22,334 nucleotides of DNA from JBBSQE01 sp038258095. Lineage in GTDB: Bacteria > Actinomycetota > Thermoleophilia > Solirubrobacterales > 70-9. The stretch covers positions 1 to 22,334 of the forward strand of contig JBBSQE010000020.1 of assembly GCA_038258095.1 (NCBI GenBank). Direction: 5' to 3'. The translations under genes and the position numbers were made by a program. Shown here piece after piece: positions 14,563 through 20,847 of this stretch (position 1 is the first letter of the stretch; every line of letters begins with the position of its first letter). Under the pieces are notes generated by a model. The model searched no databases and was not told where the DNA came from. It saw only the letters and a program-made list of their open reading frames with translations.

Positions 14563-15242
14563 CAGCCGAGCGCCTCCACCGCACCGGAGGACACGAGGTC
14601 GTCCGCCTCTCCCGGATTCGGGGAGAAGACCTCGACCTGGATGTCCAGCTCATCGTCGAAGACGACGTACGCATGGTTTGCGTCGCCTCCGGTGAGGGTC
14701 GTGTACCCGTTCTCGTCGGAGAGCTTCTGATCCGGGCCCTTGTCGGCTGATGTCTCAAGAGCGGCTTTCGCGTCGGGCAGCGAATAGGAGGCGACGGTGA
14801 GGAAGTCCGCCCTCGAGTCCCCCACCGAGGCGTCCCCTGTCAGGTAGCGGACATAGATGCAGGAGCTGCAGGCGGTAGTGGCGGAGGACTTTTCGGCGGT
14901 TGCGGTCAACTCGTATTGGCTCACGCCGTCCCTCGGGCCGACCCAATAGGCCGCGTGAGGAAGGTTCCCGCTCTGGTCCTTCAGTTGCGACTCCGTATAG
15001 CCGGCCGGAGTGCCGTCAGCCGAGACGGGAGGCTCCCCGCTCGAGTTGTCGTCGCTCTTGCCGAGCATCGTGACGGCTAGGACCAAGATGACCGCGATCG
15101 CCACCATCGCTGCGATCGCCAGGCGAACGGTCTTGACCTCCACCGTGCCGGGGTCGGGCGGTTCGGGCTTCCGGTCGGCCTGTGGTTTGGCCATCGGCTT
15201 CGCGACCGACCCGCTCTTGTTCTTCTCGACTTCTCCCGGCAT
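14562..15242 (-). CDS. Single-span extracytoplasmic protein of unknown function
   Basis: 226 residues; family not recognised. The N-terminal ~36 residues are charged and Pro-rich (KPQADRKPEPPDPGTVEV), then one span (about 39-60, LAIAAMVAIAVILVLAVTML). A Ser/Pro-rich linker leads to a soluble domain (about 80-226). That domain contains LPHAAYWVGPRDGVSQYELT, a CSSC pair followed by IYVRYLTGDASVGD, and near the C-terminus HAYVVFDDELDIQVEVFSPN. The mixed beta pattern and the CxxC outside the membrane suggest a small disulfide-stabilised domain; a thioredoxin active site is not evident because the surrounding sequence does not fit. It is coupled to the DoxX-like gene by a one-base overlap. A TAACCT hexamer lies 10 bases before the ATG and no clear Shine-Dalgarno sequence is present. 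Confidence 0.75.
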   Translation of the reverse strand: MPGEVEKNKSGSVAKPMAKPQADRKPEPPDPGTVEVKTVRLAIAAMVAIAVILVLAVTMLGKSDDNSSGEPPVSADGTPAGYTESQLKDQSGNLPHAAYWVGPRDGVSQYELTATAEKSSATTACSSCIYVRYLTGDASVGDSRADFLTVASYSLPDAKAALETSADKGPDQKLSDENGYTTLTGGDANHAYVVFDDELDIQVEVFSPNPGEADDLVSSGAVEALG

Positions 15243-15252
15243 CAGGAGCGGC

Positions 15253-15258
15253 AGGTTA
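15253..15258 (-). promoter_or_regulatory. Putative -10 box of the 14562-15242 gene
   Basis: TAACCT on the minus strand, 10 bases before the ATG at 15242. The same hexamer precedes the DivIVA-domain gene. It would give a leader of only a few bases. Confidence 0.4.
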
Positions 15259-15321
15259 TCCGAGGGCCACGCGGGGAGTCGGCGGCGCAGGCATCAGCGG
15301 GCCACGGGAGAATCCCAGCCA

Positions 15322-17703
15322 ATGAACCTGATCCTCTGCTGGCTCGTAGCGCCCGCGATGCTCCTCGCGACCTGCGTCGGGCTTTCGCTGCTCGTCGAGC
15401 GGCTGGCCGAGCTCTCGCTTCCCTGGGCGGTGCGGCCGGCGCTGGGAATCGCCATCGCCATCGTGCTCGCCCAGTTCGGGACGGCATCGTCGGCCACGGC
15501 GAGCCTGATCCTCCCGGCGACGATCGGTCTGGCGGTGATCGGGCTGGTGATCGGGTACAGGGTGCCGGGGCGGCTGCCCGATCGCTGGGAGTGCGGCGTC
15601 GCGTTCGGCGTCTACCTCCTCTTCGCCCTGCCGTTCCTGATCCATGGCGATCCGACGGTCGCGGGCTACATCAAGCTCGACGACAGCGGGACGTTCATGG
15701 CGTTGTCGGACCACGTGTTCGAGTACGGGCGGGGGGTCGGGCACCTGCCGATCTCCACGCACGAAGAGACCATCGCGGCAAACCTCAGCGGCGCCTACCC
15801 GATCGGCGGCTTCGTCCCGTTCGCCCTGATGGCGAAGCTGACCGGGCAGGATGTCGTGTTCACGCTGCAGCCGTCGATGGCGTTCGCGGCCGGGGCGATG
15901 GCGCTGCTGCTCTTCGAGGCGGTTCGCAGGGTCGTCCGCGGCGCCAGCTGGGCGGTCGCGGTCGCCATGCTCGCCTCCCTGTCGTCGCTTTTTCTCGGCT
16001 ACTACCTATGGGGTGGTGTGAAGGAGCTGGTGACGGCGGCGCTGTTGCCGCTCGGGCCCGTGCTGGCCGGTGCCGCGGCGTGTGAGGGCTGGCCTCGCTA
16101 CGCGTGGGTGCCGCTCGGCATCGCGATCGGCGCCTTCGTCGCCGTGCTCGGCCCGGGGGGAGGCGTGTGGATCTTCGCCACCCTGCTCCCGATGCTGATC
16201 TTCCTGATCATCGACCGGGACCGGAGGGGGCTCCTCCAGGCCACCCCGCTCGCGGCCCTGGGCGCACTCCTCTCGTTACCGGTGGTGTTCGGCCCCGGTG
16301 GGATCTTCAACCCGTTCCAGTCGGGTTTGAGGGCGGAGACGGAGCTCGGCAACCTCTCCGCACCGCTGAGCATCCTTCATTCCGCGGGTGTCTGGCCGGC
16401 GATGGACTTCCGCAGCGATCCCAGGGTGCATGCCCTGACGATCGCGATCGCGATCGCCGTGTTCGTCATCGCCGCGATCACGGTCGTGGCATGCGCTCGC
16501 CTCGGAGGTCGCGAGTCGGGGCGCGACGGCCTGCCGTTCGCCGCCATCGCTGGCGGCGGGGCCGTGGGCTCGCTCGCGATCATCGCGATCGGCTCCCCCT
16601 GGGTGGACGCCAAGGGCATGGCGACCGTCTCCCCGATGATCCTGGCCGCGGCGCTCCTCGGCCTCGTCCTGCTAGGTCAGCGCACCGCCTTCCGGCTCGA
16701 GTCGATTGCGCTCGGTGGTGTTCTCGGAGCGGCGGTCCTCTGGGGGTCGTTCCTCGCCTATCAGGGGATCTGGTTCGCCCCCGAGGCACATTTCAGGGAG
16801 CTGCAGAAGGTTGGCCGCGACTTCGCCGGCGATGGGCCGGCGCTGAGCACGGAGGTCGCCATCTATGGAGGTCGTCACTTCCTGCGCGACCTCGATGACG
16901 AGGGGGCGACGGATCTTCGCTACCGCCAGATCTACCTCGTGGGTGGCGTCGAATCCCAGAACTCCCAGTACGTCGACCTCGACCAGATCCAGACGGATCA
17001 GCTCGAGCCCTACAACCTCATCGTGGTGCGGCGGGGGCCGTTCGAGAGCCGGCCCCCGGCGTTCTTCGAACTGGCGTACTCGGGCAAGTACTACGAGGTC
17101 TGGCGACGGACGTCCTCCTCAGGCTCGCTGCTCGAGCACCTGCCGCTCGGGAACTCCCTGGATCCCGGCGCGACTGGGAGCTGTGCCGACGTTCGCAGGC
17201 TCTCCTCCGAGGCGGGCCCCTCCGGTCGCCTTGTCGCGGCACGGGTCGACCTGCCGTACACCGTCAGCTTCGAGCGGTCCAAGTTCCCCGCTGGATGGAG
17301 CTCTCCGAGTCCGACGCAGTTCAGCCCAACGAGCTCCGGTCAGGTTTCGGCTCAGCTCGGCGCTCCGGCCGGCACCTACGAGCTCTGGGCCGGCGGCGAT
17401 GTCCGCGGAGGGCTCGATCTGTCGATCGACGGCGACCGGGTTGCCTCCGAGCGCGCGCTGATCGACAACGTCGGGAGCCTCGAGCCGCTCGGGGAGGTCG
17501 AGCTCGGGGGCGGCAACCACACGTTCACGTTCGACTACTCGAAGGGCGGGTGGCAGCCGGGCTCGGGCGTCAACCCGTTCGGGGTGGGCCCGGTGACCCT
17601 CGCCGCGCCGTCAGTCGGCGACCTCGGGACGGTGACCGTGCCGTCGTCGCAGTACCGCAAGCTCTGCGACAAGCGGTGGGACTGGATCGAGGCCTACGGC
17701 TGA
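15322..17703 (+). CDS. Large polytopic membrane protein with C-terminal beta domain, GT-C glycosyltransferase-like
   Basis: 793 residues from ATG at 15322; GGGAG lies 11 bases upstream, rather far. The first ~485 residues hold about a dozen hydrophobic spans. The first long outside loop (about 110-165) carries YIKLDDSGTFMALSDHVFEY and HLPISTHEETIAANLSGAYP. An acidic DD pair in the first large loop is a feature of GT-C glycosyltransferases that use polyprenyl-linked sugars, and the overall layout fits. Residues about 486-793 are soluble: a mixed segment, then a beta-rich domain (about 650-790, with GTYELWAGGDVRGGLDLSID and GGNHTFTFDY) that looks like a carbohydrate-binding beta sandwich. Enzyme activity is inference from architecture only; no family name is certain. 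It is divergent from the minus-strand pair and upstream of uvrB. Confidence 0.7.
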   Translation: MNLILCWLVAPAMLLATCVGLSLLVERLAELSLPWAVRPALGIAIAIVLAQFGTASSATASLILPATIGLAVIGLVIGYRVPGRLPDRWECGVAFGVYLLFALPFLIHGDPTVAGYIKLDDSGTFMALSDHVFEYGRGVGHLPISTHEETIAANLSGAYPIGGFVPFALMAKLTGQDVVFTLQPSMAFAAGAMALLLFEAVRRVVRGASWAVAVAMLASLSSLFLGYYLWGGVKELVTAALLPLGPVLAGAAACEGWPRYAWVPLGIAIGAFVAVLGPGGGVWIFATLLPMLIFLIIDRDRRGLLQATPLAALGALLSLPVVFGPGGIFNPFQSGLRAETELGNLSAPLSILHSAGVWPAMDFRSDPRVHALTIAIAIAVFVIAAITVVACARLGGRESGRDGLPFAAIAGGGAVGSLAIIAIGSPWVDAKGMATVSPMILAAALLGLVLLGQRTAFRLESIALGGVLGAAVLWGSFLAYQGIWFAPEAHFRELQKVGRDFAGDGPALSTEVAIYGGRHFLRDLDDEGATDLRYRQIYLVGGVESQNSQYVDLDQIQTDQLEPYNLIVVRRGPFESRPPAFFELAYSGKYYEVWRRTSSSGSLLEHLPLGNSLDPGATGSCADVRRLSSEAGPSGRLVAARVDLPYTVSFERSKFPAGWSSPSPTQFSPTSSGQVSAQLGAPAGTYELWAGGDVRGGLDLSIDGDRVASERALIDNVGSLEPLGEVELGGGNHTFTFDYSKGGWQPGSGVNPFGVGPVTLAAPSVGDLGTVTVPSSQYRKLCDKRWDWIEAYG

Positions 17704-17746
17704 GAGATCTGCGTGGCCCTTCTGATCGGCGGGGGATGACGACTCA

Positions 17747-17763
17747 CTCGTGTATGACACGAG
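17747..17763. promoter_or_regulatory. Palindrome upstream of uvrB
   Basis: CTCGTGT, ATG, ACACGAG: a perfect 7-bp inverted repeat with a 3-base centre, 44 bases after the stop of the large membrane protein and 57 bases before the uvrB -10 box. It could be an operator or part of a terminator; no T-tract follows. It does not match known LexA boxes of actinobacteria or Bacillus. Confidence 0.35.
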
Positions 17764-17820
17764 AAACTAGCCCTGCCCGGCTTCTTCGGAGCAAAAACCG
17801 TGGCCGTCACGGCCGAGCGC

Positions 17821-17826
17821 TACCCT
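17821..17826 (+). promoter_or_regulatory. Putative -10 box of uvrB (leaderless)
   Basis: TACCCT, 7 bases before GTG at 17834, no Shine-Dalgarno sequence. A 13-base palindrome (GGCCGT, C, ACGGCC at 17802-17814) sits directly upstream, where a repressor could overlap the promoter, but such GC-rich palindromes arise often by chance. Confidence 0.45.
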
Positions 17827-17833
17827 CGGCTGT

Positions 17834-19831
17834 GTGCCCGAATTCAAGCTGAACAGCGCCTACTCGTCGACGGCTGACCAGCCGAAGGCGATTGCCGGGC
17901 TGGCGGAGGGAATCCGCGGCGGGGACCGTTTCCAGACCCTGCTCGGGGCCACCGGGACCGGCAAGACGTTCACGATGGCGGCGACGATCGCCGAGGTCCA
18001 GCGGCCCTCGCTCGTGATCGCCCACAACAAGACGCTCGCGGCCCAGCTCTGCAACGAGTTCCGCGAGTTCTTCCCGGAGAACGTCGTCGAGTACTTCGTG
18101 TCCTACTACGACTACTACCAGCCCGAGGCCTACGTCCCGGCCCAGGACCTCTACATCGAGAAGGACTCGTCGATCAACGACGAGATCGACCGCCTTCGCC
18201 ATGCCGCCACCGCGGCGCTGTTCGCCCGGCGCGACGTGATCATCGTCGCCTCGGTCTCCTGCATCTACGGGATCGGCTCGCCGCAGGTCTACAACGAGAA
18301 GATGCAGCTCTTCAAGGTTGGTGAGTTCGTCGAGCGCGACGAGGTGCTGCGCAAGCTCGTGAAGATGCAGTACTCGCGCAACGACACCAACCTCGCGCGT
18401 GGGACGTTCGCCGTGCGCGGCGAAGTGCTCGAGATCATGCCCTCCTACGCGGAGTCGGCCTACCGGATCTCTCTCTTCGGGGACGAGATCGAGGCGATTC
18501 AGCACTTCGACCCCCTGACCGGCGAGGTCCTCGACGTGATCGACCACGTCTCGGTCTGGCCGGCCTCGCACTACGTGACGAAGGACGAGACGGTCGAGCG
18601 CGCCGTCGAGGAGATTTGCGCCGAACTGAATGCCCGCACCGAGGAGCTCGAGGCGGAGGGGAAGCTGTTGGAGGCGCACCGGCTGCGCCAGCGGACCGCC
18701 TACGACATCGAGATGATCAAGGAGGTCGGCTTCACCTCGGGGATCGAGAACTACTCGCGGATCCTCGATGGCCGGCCGCCCGGCAGCCCCCCGCACACCC
18801 TGATCGACTACTTCCCCGAAGACTTCGTCTGCTTCGTCGACGAGTCCCACCAGACCATCCCGCAGATCGGCGGCATGTACGAGGGGGACCAGTCCCGCAA
18901 GCAGAGCCTCGTCGAGTACGGCTTCCGTCTGCCGTCGGCGATGGACAACCGTCCGCTCAAGTTCGACGAGTTCCTCGCGCGGGTCGACCAGCTCGTGATG
19001 GTCTCGGCGACGCCCGGGCCGTTCGAGCGGGCCGAGGCGACGCGGACGGTCGAGCAGATCGTCCGCCCGACCGGCATCGTCGACCCGGAGATCGTGCTCC
19101 GCGAGACCCGCAACCAAATCGACGACCTGATGAACGAGATCAAGGCGATCACCGAACGGCGCGAGCGGGTGCTCATCACGACCCTGACGAAGAAGATGGC
19201 CGAGGACCTGACCGGCTACCTCGTCGAGTACGGGATCAAGGTCCGCTACCTGCACTCCGAGGTCGACACCCTGGAGCGGATCCACATCATCCGCGACCTC
19301 AGGCTCGGCGAGTACGACGTGCTCGTCGGCGTGAATCTGCTCCGGGAGGGGCTTGACCTGCCCGAGGTGTCGCTCGTCGCCATCCTCGACGCCGACAAGG
19401 AAGGCTTCCTGCGCGGTGAGACCAGCTTGATCCAGACGATCGGCAGGGCGGCGCGAAACGTCAACGGCAAGGTCCTGATGTACGCGGACAAGCAGACGGC
19501 GGCAATGGAGGCGGCGATCGGGGAGACGGACCGACGCCGCGCGATCCAGGTCGCCTACAACGTCGAGCACGGGATCACCCCCGAGACCGTCCAGAAGGGA
19601 ATCTCGGAGATGTCGGAGTTCCTGGCGATGGAGGATCGGGCTCCGAGAAAGCGGCGGCGGGGGAGGGACGACGACTTCGCGAGCGTCGAGGAGCTGGAGC
19701 GCACGATCGTCGGCCTCGAGGAGGACATGATCGCCGCCTCCGAGGACCTCCGCTTCGAGGAGGCCGCGCGGATCCGCGACGAGCTGAAGGAACTGCGCCG
19801 GGATCTCGACGGGATGCGGGCGGGGGCCTGA
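17834..19831 (+). CDS. uvrB: Excinuclease ABC subunit B
   Basis: Damage-verifying helicase-like subunit of nucleotide excision repair; receives damaged DNA from UvrA and recruits UvrC. 665 residues, normal length. Walker A GATGTGKT (38-45, Lys44), the beta-hairpin region YYDYYQPEAYVP that clamps one strand, DESHQTIPQIGGMYEGD (Asp336-Glu337 as Walker B), and the helicase motifs LLREGLDLPEVSLVAILDAD and TIGRAARNVNGKV are all intact. A C-terminal UVR motif, a UvrC-binding coiled coil (about 630-660, RFEEAARIRDELKELR), follows a basic linker (RAPRKRRRGRDDD). GTG at 17834 is the only start consistent with the conserved N-terminus FKLNSAYSSTADQPKAI. uvrA lies 1 kb downstream beyond the DivIVA gene. 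Confidence 0.98.
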   Translation: MPEFKLNSAYSSTADQPKAIAGLAEGIRGGDRFQTLLGATGTGKTFTMAATIAEVQRPSLVIAHNKTLAAQLCNEFREFFPENVVEYFVSYYDYYQPEAYVPAQDLYIEKDSSINDEIDRLRHAATAALFARRDVIIVASVSCIYGIGSPQVYNEKMQLFKVGEFVERDEVLRKLVKMQYSRNDTNLARGTFAVRGEVLEIMPSYAESAYRISLFGDEIEAIQHFDPLTGEVLDVIDHVSVWPASHYVTKDETVERAVEEICAELNARTEELEAEGKLLEAHRLRQRTAYDIEMIKEVGFTSGIENYSRILDGRPPGSPPHTLIDYFPEDFVCFVDESHQTIPQIGGMYEGDQSRKQSLVEYGFRLPSAMDNRPLKFDEFLARVDQLVMVSATPGPFERAEATRTVEQIVRPTGIVDPEIVLRETRNQIDDLMNEIKAITERRERVLITTLTKKMAEDLTGYLVEYGIKVRYLHSEVDTLERIHIIRDLRLGEYDVLVGVNLLREGLDLPEVSLVAILDADKEGFLRGETSLIQTIGRAARNVNGKVLMYADKQTAAMEAAIGETDRRRAIQVAYNVEHGITPETVQKGISEMSEFLAMEDRAPRKRRRGRDDDFASVEELERTIVGLEEDMIAASEDLRFEEAARIRDELKELRRDLDGMRAGA

Positions 19832-19848
19832 GCCCCGGTCTCGCGCGT
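19829..19848 (+). repeat. 20-bp direct repeat, copy 1 (contains the uvrB stop codon)
   Basis: TGAGCCCCGGTCTCGCGCGT; the first three bases are the uvrB stop. An identical copy starts 42 bases further on. The bases between the copies are not similar to each other or to the repeat. Confidence 0.85.
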
Positions 19849-19870
19849 CTTTCTCCGGCTCGGTGCGAGT

Positions 19871-19890
19871 TGAGCCCCGGTCTCGCGCGT
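19871..19890 (+). repeat. 20-bp direct repeat, copy 2
   Basis: Exact second copy of the sequence at the uvrB stop. It is followed at once by a hairpin (19892-19910). Confidence 0.85.
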
Positions 19891-19891
19891 T

Positions 19892-19910
19892 GGTCCCGCC
19901 ATGCGGGATC
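19892..19910 (+). terminator. Hairpin downstream of uvrB
   Basis: GGTCCCGC, loop CAT, GCGGGATC: 6 perfect pairs extended by a G-T and a G-C pair, followed by TAAATC, which is relatively AT-rich for this genome. It is a likely end of the uvrB transcript. Confidence 0.45.
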
Positions 19911-19998
19911 TAAATCACGTCACGGCCCCGCGTTCCGACGATCCTCTCCGACTTGGAGCCGACAGCCGCTGACGTCTGCGGCCGCTTCCCCTGCTCGG

Positions 19999-20004
19999 TA
20001 ACCT
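19999..20004 (+). promoter_or_regulatory. Putative -10 box of the DivIVA-domain gene (leaderless)
   Basis: TAACCT, 7 bases before GTG at 20012; no Shine-Dalgarno sequence and no clear -35. Confidence 0.4.
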
Positions 20005-20011
20005 CAGTCGG

Positions 20012-20725
20012 GTGAGGCGAGAGGAGATCGAGCGCCCGGACTTTCCTGCCGCGAGGCGCGGGTATGACCGTGCTGCGGTCGATGCCCACCTTGCCGAGCT
20101 TGCCGGGGAGATCGAGCGCCTCGAGTCGAGCGCCGCGAAGGCTCCGAGCACCCTTGCCGATACCGCCGGCGAGCGCGTCGCCAGCGTAATCAGCGCCGCG
20201 GAGGAGAAGGCTTCAGAGATCGAGCAGGACGCCCGGCGCGATGCTGAGCAGACACGCTCGACCGCCCAGGACGACGCCAAGGGCCTGATCGAGAAAGCCG
20301 AAGAGTCCGTCACCGGGCTGATCGCCGAGGCGGAAGAGCTTCGGGCCCGCGTGCGGGAGCTCGGGCAGGACATCGCACCGGCCGGCGTTTCCGCCGAGAC
20401 CGAGCCGGCCATCGTTCCGGAGCCGACGCCCCCGGAGCGGGAAATAGACCCGACCCCGGTCATCGTCCCGGAGCCGTCACCCCAACCGGTTCCCGAGCCC
20501 TCCCCGAACCCGATGCCGGAGCCGACTCCCCTCCCTCAGCCGTCGGTCCCTGACGCCCCCGCGGCCGAGCAGAACGGCAACACGGCCGGCGCCCGGCTCG
20601 TCGCCATGAAGATGGCACTCGACGGCGTCTCCCGTGACGAGGTCGAGAAGCATCTCAGATCGGGCTACGGCCTCTCGTCGCCGGACGAGCTGCTCGACGA
20701 CGTCTTCGCCCGCGTGTCCCGCTGA
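20012..20725 (+). CDS. DivIVA-domain coiled-coil protein
   Basis: 237 residues. The N-terminal DivIVA-like lipid-binding segment is short but recognisable (about 3-30: IERPDFPAARRGYDRAAVDA, then HL), matching the F-x-x-A-x-R-GYD-x-x-VD pattern. Residues about 30-128 are a charged Ala/Glu/Arg coiled coil (SAAEEKASEIEQDARRDAEQ). Next is a Pro/Glu-rich linker with repeated PEP(S/T)P units (about 140-182), then a compact helical C-terminus (about 190-237, VAMKMALDGVSRDEVEKHLR). DivIVA proteins mark poles and septa and organise growth of the actinobacterial envelope. This one is not the main Wag31 type (too short, no Wag31 core), so its site of action is inferred. It is placed between uvrB and uvrA without overlap and with its own promoter-like hexamer. 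Confidence 0.8.
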   Translation: MRREEIERPDFPAARRGYDRAAVDAHLAELAGEIERLESSAAKAPSTLADTAGERVASVISAAEEKASEIEQDARRDAEQTRSTAQDDAKGLIEKAEESVTGLIAEAEELRARVRELGQDIAPAGVSAETEPAIVPEPTPPEREIDPTPVIVPEPSPQPVPEPSPNPMPEPTPLPQPSVPDAPAAEQNGNTAGARLVAMKMALDGVSRDEVEKHLRSGYGLSSPDELLDDVFARVSR

Positions 20726-20832
20726 TCGCCTCTTCGTCATCCCACTGCGGCCGCCGCCACCACCGCCGCTCTTGGATCTCGGACCGATGAAGGGGCCTTC
20801 GGCCGGCTCGAGGGAACAGCCGTTCGTATCCC

Positions 20833-20838
20833 TAGACT
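20833..20838 (+). promoter_or_regulatory. Putative -10 box of uvrA
   Basis: TAGACT, 9 bases before ATG at 20848, in the 122-base gap after the DivIVA gene. The hexamer and its distance are identical to those of the malic enzyme gene. No LexA-type box is visible nearby. Confidence 0.45.
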
Positions 20839-20847
20839 GAGAACTCA

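Noticed and set aside
14513..14758. Small open frames on both strands around the DoxX-like and single-span genes
   Set aside because: They lie out of frame within two coupled genes that have membrane-protein codon patterns and proper starts; the alternatives are Arg/Pro/Ser-rich frames typical of shifted high-GC reading.
17747..17763. LexA (SOS) box before uvrB
   Set aside because: The palindrome lacks the GAAC/GTTC halves of Bacillus or mycobacterial boxes and has an odd-length centre; it is kept only as an unidentified palindrome.
17807..19570. Long open frame antisense to uvrB (about 587 codons)
   Set aside because: It mirrors uvrB in a complementary phase, a usual effect of high GC at third codon positions. 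Its product is rich in Asp, Val, Leu, Arg and Gly with no domain, while uvrB on the other strand is fully conserved.
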